Shown piece after piece: positions 1 to 5,293 of a DNA stretch of 5,293 bases. This stretch comes from Clostridia bacterium (GTDB lineage: Bacteria > Bacillota > Clostridia > Lutisporales > Lutisporaceae), in assembly GCA_029256365.1 (NCBI GenBank), contig JAQSYB010000147.1, forward strand, positions 1 to 5,293, in the 5' to 3' direction. The notes under the pieces were generated by a model. The model saw only the letters and a program-made list of their open reading frames with translations, was not told the DNA's origin and searched no databases. Within the stretch, counting starts at the first letter, position 1. Every line of letters starts with the position of its first letter. A program made the translations under genes and the position numbers.

Positions 1-1
1 C

Positions 2-469
2 AAGATCATAGGCAAGCATTTAATGCTTAGGGGAGAACAGCTAAAAGAATTGGAAATAACTGGACTGGTGCATGATGTTGGCAAAATAGGTATCAGCGAT
101 CAGCTTCTTACCAAACCGAATAAATTGACAGATATAGAATTTGATTCAATAAAACAGCATCCTGAGATCGGGATAAAGATTTTACAGCCCCTTAATGTTT
201 CTGAAAATGTCATGATGGGAACCTTGCTGCATCATAAGAGATATGATCTCACGGGATATCCATTAGGCGACAATATAGACAAGCTTCCTTTGGTGCCTGC
301 AATCATAGGAGTTGCGGATTCTTTTGACGCAATGACCTCTGAAAGAAGCTATAAGAAAACGATGACAAAGCAAAATGCCATCATTGAGTTAAAGAAATTT
401 AGAGGCACACAATTTCATCCGGAAATTGTGGATGTAGTAGAAGAGTTGGTAAGTGTAAATAAGCTTTAA
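2..469 (+). CDS. HD-GYP domain protein, 3' end only (probable cyclic-di-GMP phosphodiesterase)
   Basis: The frame is open to the left edge, so this is the C-terminal 155 codons of a longer protein; the first in-window ATG (23) is probably internal. The fragment starts inside the HD-GYP domain and lacks its first helix. Visible motifs in order are LVHDVGKIGI (the HD pair), KQHPEIGIKIL, HHKRYDLTGYP (the HH pair and GYP signature), VADSFDAMTSERSY and GTQFHPEIV, which together are diagnostic of HD-GYP. The family uses a two- or three-metal centre to hydrolyse cyclic di-GMP to pGpG or GMP in the cytosol, usually under control of an N-terminal receiver, PAS, GAF or GGDEF domain that is not visible here. 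The metal-binding H/D residues I can see are intact. One departure is Leu where DGxGYP normally has its first Gly (DLTGYP). The stop at 467-469 is followed within 10 bases by an intrinsic terminator. The domain call is firm; the exact substrate is inferred from the family. Confidence 0.93.
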   Translation, partial: KIIGKHLMLRGEQLKELEITGLVHDVGKIGISDQLLTKPNKLTDIEFDSIKQHPEIGIKILQPLNVSENVMMGTLLHHKRYDLTGYPLGDNIDKLPLVPAIIGVADSFDAMTSERSYKKTMTKQNAIIELKKFRGTQFHPEIVDVVEELVSVNKL

Positions 470-477
470 AAATATGA

Positions 478-507
478 AAACAAAAGGGAGTGAACTCCCT
501 TTTGTTT
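478..507. terminator. Intrinsic terminator, probably bidirectional, between the HD-GYP gene and the convergent small-gene operon
   Basis: A perfect 13-bp stem (478-490 with 495-507) closes a TGAA loop. The lower stem is A/T-rich and the top is GGGAG/CTCCC. On the plus strand the downstream arm ends in TTTTGTTT and runs on into ATTTTAT. On the minus strand the corresponding arm is also T-rich (CTCCCTTTTGTTTTCATATTTTT), so the same hairpin could stop transcripts arriving from either side. It begins 8 bases after the HD-GYP stop and lies about 70 bases beyond the end of the convergent minus-strand genes. Confidence 0.88.
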
Positions 508-513
508 ATTTTA

Positions 514-557
514 TCGCCATTTGCAAAGCAAATCTAGGCAAAAGGCGAAGGCCTTCG
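514..557. other. Cluster of nested short inverted repeats in the convergent intergenic region, identity unknown
   Basis: Several pairings are visible. ATTTGC/GCAAAT (519-524 with 528-533) closes a 3-base AAA loop. AAGGC/GCCTT (542-546 with 551-555) closes a GAAG loop. TCGCC/GGCGA (514-518 with 544-548) could enclose the first hairpin and would compete with the second. CGAAGGCCTTCG (546-557) is also a perfect 12-bp palindrome. No long T-run follows on the plus strand before 570, so this is not a standard second terminator in that direction. It could be the 3' untranslated region of the minus-strand operon, a REP-like intergenic repeat, or a small structured RNA. I do not recognise a riboswitch class. 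Confidence 0.45.
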
Positions 558-576
558 ATGGGCTGAGACTTTTATT

Positions 577-759
577 TTAACTTGGATTTGCCCTCGTATA
601 GACCTTTGTTTTGTTGTGATGCTCATAGGCATCAACTAAATTATCTGGCTGCTGTGTTTCGTTATCTGGATTTGAATTATCAGGGAAGTAAAACGCATTG
701 TATTCTCTTTCGACAATTGGATATTTTGCACCATTGTAAGTATCATCTATAATTTTCAT
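577..759 (-). CDS. Small acidic Asn/Tyr-rich protein of unknown function (second gene of a two-gene operon)
   Basis: I do not recognise this 60-residue protein. The case that it is real rests on its translation signal: AGAGGTG (765-771, minus strand) lies 5 bases before the ATG, an excellent match to the Shine-Dalgarno consensus. It starts 2 bases after the stop of the upstream small gene, a typical coupled arrangement. The product is hydrophilic, with no cysteine, signal peptide or membrane segment. It carries 10 Asp/Glu against 6 Lys/Arg, 8 Asn and 6 Tyr. The tripeptide Pro-Asp-Asn occurs three times (residues 26-28, 31-33 and 38-40) in a low-complexity middle segment that is probably disordered. 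The end is not obviously truncated. It converges on the HD-GYP gene and probably shares the terminator at 478-507. Possible roles such as a phage-derived, spore-associated or small regulatory protein are speculation. Confidence 0.62.
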   Translation of the reverse strand: MKIIDDTYNGAKYPIVEREYNAFYFPDNSNPDNETQQPDNLVDAYEHHNKTKVYTRANPS

Positions 760-761
760 AG

Positions 762-923
762 CTACACCTCTTTATTACTATTCTCGAAGGCTGTATTTCT
801 CTCTGCGCGGTTATTCATCTCGCCATCATGCTTCAGCTTTGCCACAATTAAATCCATATCACTGATTGGCTCTAACATAGCATCCGGCATAACGTTTGGT
901 ACATTCTGGTTATTATCTGCCAT
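762..923 (-). CDS. Small Asn/Met-rich protein of unknown function (first gene of a two-gene operon)
   Basis: This encodes 53 residues starting MADNNQNVPN. The start at 923 is chosen because GGAGA (930-934, minus strand) sits 6 bases upstream. An in-frame ATG 21 bases further upstream (942-944) would give 60 residues but has no Shine-Dalgarno sequence. The product is soluble-looking, cysteine-free and has no signal peptide or membrane helix. It has 9 Asn and 5 Met. The N-terminal third is Pro/Asn-rich, the middle (SDMDLIVAKLKHDGEM, about residues 21-36) could form a short amphipathic helix, and the tail is polar. Its final codons AAA GAG GTG followed by TAG form the ribosome-binding site of the next gene, whose ATG begins 2 bases after the stop. 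This suggests the two proteins are made together. I recognise no family and propose no function. Confidence 0.62.
   Translation of the reverse strand: MADNNQNVPNVMPDAMLEPISDMDLIVAKLKHDGEMNNRAERNTAFENSNKEV
765..771 (-). promoter_or_regulatory. Shine-Dalgarno site embedded in the end of the upstream small gene
   Basis: AGAGGTG on the minus strand, 5 bases before the ATG at 757-759, overlaps the last Lys-Glu-Val codons of the upstream gene and directly abuts its TAG stop (762-764). The layout implies translational coupling or re-initiation between the two small genes. Confidence 0.75.
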
Positions 924-973
924 AGTGATTCTCCATTCTAACATTCTTATTTCAATCTATTTTTTGTATAAAC

Positions 974-1014
974 CATCATTATATTCAAACCAAAAAATGT
1001 AAATTATAATGATG
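974..1014. promoter_or_regulatory. Perfect 10-bp inverted repeat with outward-facing TATAAT boxes (candidate overlapping divergent promoters)
   Basis: CATCATTATA (974-983) and TATAATGATG (1005-1014) are exact reverse complements separated by 21 bases. The right arm has TATAAT at 1005-1010 reading towards pcrA; the left arm has TATAAT on the minus strand (978-983) reading towards the small-gene operon, about 55 bases before its start. Minus-strand TTTACA (998-1003) is a possible -35 but only 14 bases from its -10. For the plus strand the -35 options are poor (TATTCA at 982-987 with 17-bp spacing, or TTCAAA at 984-989 with 15-bp spacing). The arms could instead form an operator for a dimeric repressor. 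The repeat is certain; promoter function is inferred. Confidence 0.45.
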
Positions 1015-1072
1015 TAAGGAACATATCATTCTTCCTTCATTTAAGAAACTTCATGAAAGACTCTTTTATTAA

Positions 1073-1099
1073 TTGAATAGCGATAGCACTTGATATAAA
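1073..1099 (+). promoter_or_regulatory. Candidate pcrA-ligA promoter with extended -10
   Basis: TTGAAT (1073-1078) lies 15 bases before TATAAA (1094-1099), which is preceded by TG plus one base (1091-1093), an extended -10 that can compensate for a weak or poorly spaced -35. Transcription would start near 1106, leaving a leader of about 38 bases that contains the GGAGG ribosome-binding site at 1134-1138. An alternative or additional start could use the TATAAT at 1005-1010. The spacing is short, so confidence is moderate. Confidence 0.42.
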
Positions 1100-1143
1100 A
1101 TAGTAGCTAGGAAAATAATTATCCAAGCATATCGGAGGTATAA

Positions 1144-3069
1144 ATGAACTATCTAGAAAATCTGAATCCCGAACAGAGAGATGCAGTGCTGCATACGCAA
1201 GGTCCCTTGCTTATTTTGGCAGGAGCTGGATCTGGGAAAACAAAAGTTTTGACCTGTAGAATTGCATATATGATAGAAGAGAAGGGAATTAACCCTTGGA
1301 ATATACTAGCTATAACCTTCACCAACAAAGCGGCCAAGGAAATGAAGGAAAGAGTAGGACATTTGATTGGAAGTACTCAGGATATGTGGATATCCACCTT
1401 TCATGCTGCCTGTGCAAGAATCCTGAGGAAGGATATTGAACGGTTGGATGGTTATAAGAAAAACTTTGTAATATATGACCCTAAGGATCAAGAATCCGTA
1501 GTGAAGGACTGTCTGAAGGAGCTTAACTTAAATGAGAAGAATTTTCCCTTCAAAGCGGTTTCGTCAACAATATCCAATGCGAAAAACCTATTAGAGGATC
1601 CTGCTAGATTTGCTCAAAAAAACAGCAGTGACCTAAGAGGACGGAAAATGGCTGATATATATACCCTATATCAGAGGAAGCTGAAGAAAAACAATGCCTT
1701 GGATTTTGACGACATCTTGTTTAAGGTTGTTGAGCTTTTGGCCAATAATCCAGACATTCTAGCCTACTATCAAAACAAATTCAAATATATTATGATAGAT
1801 GAATATCAAGACACCAATTTTTGCCAGTATAGATTGGTAAGTCTGCTTGCAAAGGAGCACCACAATTTATGTGTTGTTGGAGATGACGATCAGAGCATCT
1901 ATTCTTGGCGTGGAGCAGATATAGGCAATATACTGAATTTCGAAAAGGATTTCCCAGCTGCTAAGGTCATTAAGCTGGAGCAGAATTATCGTTCTACTCA
2001 GACGATATTAGATGCTGCCAACTCAGTAATCAAGAATAATTTTGGACGAAAGAGCAAGAAGCTGTGGACAGAAAATGCCATTGGCAGCTCGATTCAATTT
2101 TATAATGCCATGGACGAGCGGGGAGAGGCTAATTTTATCGCTTCAGAAATAAAGCAGCTTCAAGAAGCCTATGGCAAGAAGCTAAATGAATTTGCAGTAC
2201 TCTATAGAACCAATGCGCAGTCTCGTGTAATAGAAGAGGCGTTTATGGCAAATGGCATCCCTTATCGAATTATTGGGGGCTTTAAGTTCTACGATAGAAA
2301 AGAAGTAAAGAATGTAATTGCATATTTAAGGCTTATCCAAAATCCTGACGAGGATGTAAGCTTGAAAAGGATTATTAACATACCCAAAAGAGGGATTGGA
2401 AATACTACACTCGACGCAATACAGAACTATGCAAGACAAAACGATGATTCGATGTTTGGGGCATTGTTGTCCATCGACAGTATTGGCGGTGTAAGCAAAA
2501 AGGCCATGGCCAATATAAAGGATTTTATCAAGCTGATCACGGAATTAATGGTGGCAGCAGAAATCAAAAGGCCTTCTGAGGTTTTAAATGAGCTGTTGGA
2601 AAAGTCCGGATATCTTGAATCCCTCAAAATTGAAGGGGATGATGAATCCTTGACAAGAGCCGAAAACGTACGAGAGCTTTTGTCTGCTACATTAGAGTAT
2701 GAAAGTAAGAATCCAGATGCGAAGCTGGAGCAGTTTTTGGAGCAAATGGCGCTTATGTCAGATATCGATAATTTAGAAACAGAAAATGAGGCCGTAGTGC
2801 TTATGACGCTGCACAGTGCAAAAGGACTGGAGTTCCCAGTTGTATTTATGTCCGGCATGGAGGAAGGGGTATTCCCCAGTCAGCGCTCCTATTTTGAAGA
2901 ACAGCAAATGGAAGAGGAGAGAAGACTGATGTATGTAGGCATAACAAGAGCCAGAGAAAGCTTATACCTGTCAGCTGCCTTTGAAAGAACCATTTTTGGC
3001 AGTACAACCTACAATATCGTTTCTCAATTTATAAAGGAAATACCGAAGGATTTAATTATTAAGATTTAG
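1144..3069 (+). CDS. pcrA: ATP-dependent 3'-5' DNA helicase PcrA (UvrD/Rep family, superfamily 1A), short C-terminus
   Basis: PcrA translocates 3'-5' on single-stranded DNA using ATP, acting in repair, replication restart, removal of recombinase filaments and rolling-circle plasmid replication. All family motifs are present: Q motif LNPEQRDAV (7-15), Walker A AGAGSGKT (26-33), Ia TFTNKAAKEM (58-67), Ib STFHAACARIL (84-94), Walker B DEYQDT (219-224), III GDDDQSIYSWRGA (246-258), IV LEQNYRST (278-285), GGFKFYDRKE (378-387), V MTLHSAKGLEF (554-564) and VI EERRLMYVGITRARE (591-605). The order fits domains 1A-1B-1A-2A-2B-2A. GGAGG 5 bases before the ATG sets the start. At 641 residues it is roughly 80-100 shorter than typical Bacillus PcrA: it stops just after SQFIKEIP, where a linker and Tudor-like RNA-polymerase-binding domain normally follow. 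It has Rep-like length, but linkage to ligA 30 bp downstream supports the pcrA name. Confidence 0.93.
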   Translation: MNYLENLNPEQRDAVLHTQGPLLILAGAGSGKTKVLTCRIAYMIEEKGINPWNILAITFTNKAAKEMKERVGHLIGSTQDMWISTFHAACARILRKDIERLDGYKKNFVIYDPKDQESVVKDCLKELNLNEKNFPFKAVSSTISNAKNLLEDPARFAQKNSSDLRGRKMADIYTLYQRKLKKNNALDFDDILFKVVELLANNPDILAYYQNKFKYIMIDEYQDTNFCQYRLVSLLAKEHHNLCVVGDDDQSIYSWRGADIGNILNFEKDFPAAKVIKLEQNYRSTQTILDAANSVIKNNFGRKSKKLWTENAIGSSIQFYNAMDERGEANFIASEIKQLQEAYGKKLNEFAVLYRTNAQSRVIEEAFMANGIPYRIIGGFKFYDRKEVKNVIAYLRLIQNPDEDVSLKRIINIPKRGIGNTTLDAIQNYARQNDDSMFGALLSIDSIGGVSKKAMANIKDFIKLITELMVAAEIKRPSEVLNELLEKSGYLESLKIEGDDESLTRAENVRELLSATLEYESKNPDAKLEQFLEQMALMSDIDNLETENEAVVLMTLHSAKGLEFPVVFMSGMEEGVFPSQRSYFEEQQMEEERRLMYVGITRARESLYLSAAFERTIFGSTTYNIVSQFIKEIPKDLIIKI

Positions 3070-3099
3070 AAAAGATACGGAAGAAAAGGGGCAGAAGAA

Positions 3100-5100
3100 A
3101 TGAACGAAAAAGAAGTAAGACAAAGAGTTGAACAGCTGACCCGTGAAATCAATATGCACAATTACAACTATAACGTATTGGATAACCCTCAGATCAGCGA
3201 CTATGAATTTGATCAGCTGATGAAAGAGCTTGTGGGACTAGAACAAAGTCATCCTGAACTAAAGCTGCCTGACTCTCCAACGCAAAGAGTAGGAGGGGAG
3301 GTACTGAAGGGCTTTCAAGAGGTTTTGCATAAAACACCTAAGCTAAGTCTTGGAAATGTATTTGATGAAAACGACATCATAGATTTTGACAATAGAATCA
3401 GAAAAGCCATCAATCAAGAGGTTGAATATGTTATAGAGTTAAAAATAGACGGTTTGACTGTGGTACTGAACTATGAGGATGGAAAGCTGGTGCAGGGAGC
3501 AACCAGAGGGGATGGCGTAAGAGGCGAAGAAATTACGGCAAACCTGAAAACAATCAAGACCATTCCTCTTTCTCTTCAGGAGCATGTGGATTTAGAAGTA
3601 AGAGGAGAGGTATATATATCCAAGAAAGCCTTTGAAGCGCTGAATGAAAGAAGAGAAGAAATGGAGGAGCAAGTTTTTGCAAATCCCAGAAATGCAGCGG
3701 CTGGTTCCCTGAGACAATTGGATTCCAAGCTGACGGCAGAAAGACCTTTGGATATATTTGTTTTCAATCTAGAAACAATTGAAGACAAGGAATTCAGTAC
3801 CCATGTAGAATCCTTGGAATATCTGAAGGAACAAGGCTTCAAGGTAAGCCCCTTCCTTCAAACCTGCAAAAGTGCAGCAGAGCTAATCGAGCAGTGTAAG
3901 CTATGGGCGGACAAAAGAGGAGAATTGGGCTTTGAAATAGATGGATTGGTTATAAAAGTGAACAATTTGGAACAGAGAGAGCTCTTGGGAAATACCAGTA
4001 AGTCTCCTCGTTGGGCAGTGGCGTATAAATTCCCTCCTGAAAAGAAAAGAACAAAAGTAAGAGATATTGTTTTGCAGGTTGGCAGAACAGGAGCGATTAC
4101 ACCTACAGCTGAATTTGAGCCAGTAAGATTAGCAGGCTCAGTCATAAGCAGAGCAACCCTTCATAATGAAGATTTTATAAAGGAAAAGGATATCCGAATC
4201 GGAGATACAGTTGTCATTCAAAAGGCAGGAGATGTCATTCCAGAGGTCGTTGAAGTTGTAATGGATAACAGAGATGGAAGTGAAAAAGCATTTACTATGC
4301 CAAAGCAATGCCCGGTATGCGGATCGGAAGCAGTAAGAGAACAAGGCGAAGCGGCAACGAAATGCATCAACATGTCCTGCCCAGCACAAATAAAAAGATC
4401 TCTGTTTCACTTCGTTTCAAGAGATGCAATGAACATTGATGGAATGGGACCACAGATTATTACACTACTGATGGACAAAGGGTTTGTAAAAGATGCTGCG
4501 GATATTTATACACTTGAGAACAAGGTGGATGAGCTAATTGGACTGGAGCGTATGGGTGAGAAGTCAGTCCAAAATATGCTGGCGGCCATAGAAGCTTCAA
4601 AACAAAATCCCCTTGAGCGGTTGGTCTTTGCTTTGGGTATTAAGATGATTGGGCAAAGGGCTGCAAAGCTCTTGGCAGAGAGTTTTGATGATATATATGA
4701 AATTACAAAGGCAAATCTTGAAAGACTGACGCAAATACCTGAAATAGGTGAAAAGATGGCTCAAAGCTTGATGAAGTTCTTTGAACAATCCCAAAATATG
4801 CAGCTTATTCAGAGGCTGGAGGAGCTTGGCGTCAATATCAAGAGCATAAAAAAGAATATAGTAGAAAAAGAACAGTTCAAGGGTAAAACCTTTGTACTAA
4901 CAGGTTCTTTAAGCAGCCTCACCAGAGATGAAGCAAAAGAAATAATAGAAGGCTTTGGCGGCAAAGTAAGCTCAAGCGTCAGTAAGAAAACAGACTTTGT
5001 TTTGGCTGGTGAAGAAGCTGGATCAAAGCTTGTCAAAGCCCAAGAGCTTGGCATAGAAATCGTTGATGAGGAAACCTTCAAAGGATGGGCAGCGTTATAA
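3100..5100 (+). CDS. ligA: NAD+-dependent DNA ligase LigA
   Basis: LigA seals nicks during lagging-strand synthesis and repair, using NAD+ to adenylate a lysine and releasing NMN. At 666 residues it is full length. Domains in order: Ia (about 1-70; Y24, D34 and D38 of the NMN-binding set); nucleotidyltransferase, with catalytic K115 in KIDG, ATRGDG, EVRGE (166-170), FANPRNAAAGSLRQLD (193-208), IDGLVIKVN (280-288) and YKFP (309-312); OB fold (about 315-395, containing QVGRTGAITP); a four-Cys zinc finger (C404, C407, C422, C427); helix-hairpin-helix repeats (about 430-585); and a C-terminal BRCT domain (about 592-666) with a conserved Trp (W664). The start is supported by AGGGG 8 bases upstream. 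It follows pcrA by 30 bp with no terminator between, so they are probably co-transcribed. Domain Ia has Asn25 and Phe37 where E. coli has His23 and Tyr35. The function is secure. Confidence 0.98.
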   Translation: MNEKEVRQRVEQLTREINMHNYNYNVLDNPQISDYEFDQLMKELVGLEQSHPELKLPDSPTQRVGGEVLKGFQEVLHKTPKLSLGNVFDENDIIDFDNRIRKAINQEVEYVIELKIDGLTVVLNYEDGKLVQGATRGDGVRGEEITANLKTIKTIPLSLQEHVDLEVRGEVYISKKAFEALNERREEMEEQVFANPRNAAAGSLRQLDSKLTAERPLDIFVFNLETIEDKEFSTHVESLEYLKEQGFKVSPFLQTCKSAAELIEQCKLWADKRGELGFEIDGLVIKVNNLEQRELLGNTSKSPRWAVAYKFPPEKKRTKVRDIVLQVGRTGAITPTAEFEPVRLAGSVISRATLHNEDFIKEKDIRIGDTVVIQKAGDVIPEVVEVVMDNRDGSEKAFTMPKQCPVCGSEAVREQGEAATKCINMSCPAQIKRSLFHFVSRDAMNIDGMGPQIITLLMDKGFVKDAADIYTLENKVDELIGLERMGEKSVQNMLAAIEASKQNPLERLVFALGIKMIGQRAAKLLAESFDDIYEITKANLERLTQIPEIGEKMAQSLMKFFEQSQNMQLIQRLEELGVNIKSIKKNIVEKEQFKGKTFVLTGSLSSLTRDEAKEIIEGFGGKVSSSVSKKTDFVLAGEEAGSKLVKAQELGIEIVDEETFKGWAAL

Positions 5101-5206
5101 TATTCCGTTTGTTATTATTTTAGCAGAGCTTTTTATTGTATTCGATTTTGATTTGTGATAATAATATAATAATACACTCATGAAATGTACTAAAAAGGGC
5201 ATACTA

Positions 5207-5236
5207 TTAAATTGTGAAAAAATTTCAACAATTTAA
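5207..5236. promoter_or_regulatory. 30-bp dyad upstream of a promoter: candidate operator, Rex-like half-sites
   Basis: The arms are 5207-5219 and 5223-5236: nine outer base pairs (TTAAATTGT with ACAATTTAA) plus GAAA/TTTC, interrupted by one unpaired A (5227). There is no T-run after it, so it is not an intrinsic terminator for ligA. TTGTGAA (5212-5218) equals the half-site of Rex, the NADH-sensing repressor of Gram-positives, and the opposite arm reads TTCAACAA. However, the two halves span 20 rather than 18 bases. It ends 4 bases before the -35 of a strong-looking promoter. Confidence 0.4.
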
Positions 5237-5240
5237 GATA

Positions 5241-5270
5241 TTGAAAACTTAGTATGAATAATGATATAAT
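5241..5270 (+). promoter_or_regulatory. Strong sigma-A-like promoter directing transcription out of the window
   Basis: TTGAAA (5241-5246) and a perfect TATAAT (5265-5270) are 18 bases apart, and TG plus one base (5262-5264) gives an extended -10. Transcription would begin near 5277 and serve a gene to the right that is not in the window. This is the best promoter match in the sequence. Confidence 0.65.
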
Positions 5271-5293
5271 AATATTTGTTACAAAATACAAAA

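Larger units (their letters stand above)
5101..5293. other. Non-coding AT-rich region downstream of ligA
   Basis: No credible gene is seen on either strand. There is no convincing intrinsic terminator for pcrA-ligA: AGCAGAGCTTTTT near 5122-5134 has only a 3-bp stem. The stretch holds the dyad at 5207-5236, the promoter at 5241-5270, and an imperfect direct repeat (5156-5174 and 5255-5274) sharing ATATAATAATA. Confidence 0.6.

Noticed and set aside
514..562. Possible cyclic-di-GMP (GEMM) riboswitch, given GCAAAGC and GGCAAA near an HD-GYP gene.
   Set aside because: The elements are in the wrong order and the conserved core helices and GNRA tetraloop receptor pattern are missing. It also lies downstream of the HD-GYP gene, not in a leader.
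709..719. Spo0A-box-like sequence on the minus strand (ATTGTCGAAAG).
   Set aside because: It lies inside the coding sequence of the second small gene (codons for Ile-Val-Glu-Arg) with no promoter next to it; most likely chance.
756..780. GCTACACCTCTTTATTA resembles the conserved core of the preQ1-I riboswitch.
   Set aside because: It is simply the complement of the AGAGGTG Shine-Dalgarno site, stop codon and flank of the minus-strand genes, and the required 5' pairing partner (GAGG) is absent upstream.
942..944. Upstream ATG giving a 60-residue version of the first small protein.
   Set aside because: There is no Shine-Dalgarno sequence ahead of it, whereas the ATG at 921-923 has GGAGA at ideal spacing.
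2427..2858. A 143-codon open frame on the minus strand inside pcrA, Ser-rich.
   Set aside because: It is antisense to the conserved 2B/2A region and motif V of PcrA. The Ser-rich composition is a reading-frame artefact, and no ribosome-binding site or family resemblance was noted.
3858..4410. Two antisense open frames (95 and 90 codons) within ligA.
   Set aside because: They are antisense to strongly conserved OB-fold and zinc-finger coding sequence, with no recognisable product; shadows of ligA.
5121..5135. AGCAGAGC followed by TTTTT after ligA as a terminator.
   Set aside because: Only 3 base pairs can form and flanking bases do not extend the stem, so it is too weak to call.

Overview
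The window is AT-rich, with purine-rich Shine-Dalgarno sites (GGAGG, AGAGGTG), sigma-A-like promoters and a pcrA-ligA gene pair. This points to a low-G+C Gram-positive bacterium, most likely a member of the Clostridia. That assignment is inferred from gene content and protein sequence, not from a search.

Layout. (1) Positions 2-469, plus strand: the 3' end of an HD-GYP domain protein (probable cyclic-di-GMP phosphodiesterase), cut by the left edge. It ends at a near-perfect intrinsic terminator (478-507) that could work in both directions. (2) Positions 508-576: a short non-coding stretch with several nested stem-loops that I cannot assign to a known RNA or repeat family. (3) Positions 577-923, minus strand: two small, compactly arranged genes of unknown function. 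The Shine-Dalgarno site of the second lies inside the last codons of the first, so they look like a genuine translationally coupled operon converging on the HD-GYP gene. (4) Positions 924-1143: the divergent regulatory region between the small-gene operon and pcrA, containing a perfect 10-bp inverted repeat whose two arms each carry a TATAAT box. (5) Positions 1144-5100, plus strand: pcrA (UvrD/Rep-family helicase) and ligA (NAD+-dependent DNA ligase), 30 bp apart and almost certainly one transcription unit. (6) Positions 5101-5293: non-coding, AT-rich, with no convincing ligA terminator, but with a 30-bp dyad next to a good promoter that fires out of the window to the right.

Functionally, PcrA and LigA are housekeeping DNA replication and repair proteins, and their linkage is a familiar Firmicutes arrangement. 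The HD-GYP protein belongs to second-messenger signalling and is separated from them by the minus-strand operon. The least ordinary items are the short PcrA, which ends where the C-terminal RNA-polymerase-binding Tudor-like domain would normally follow, and the unexplained two-gene small-protein operon. I see no CRISPR array, tRNA, rRNA, insertion sequence or clear evidence of a new defence or mobile system.
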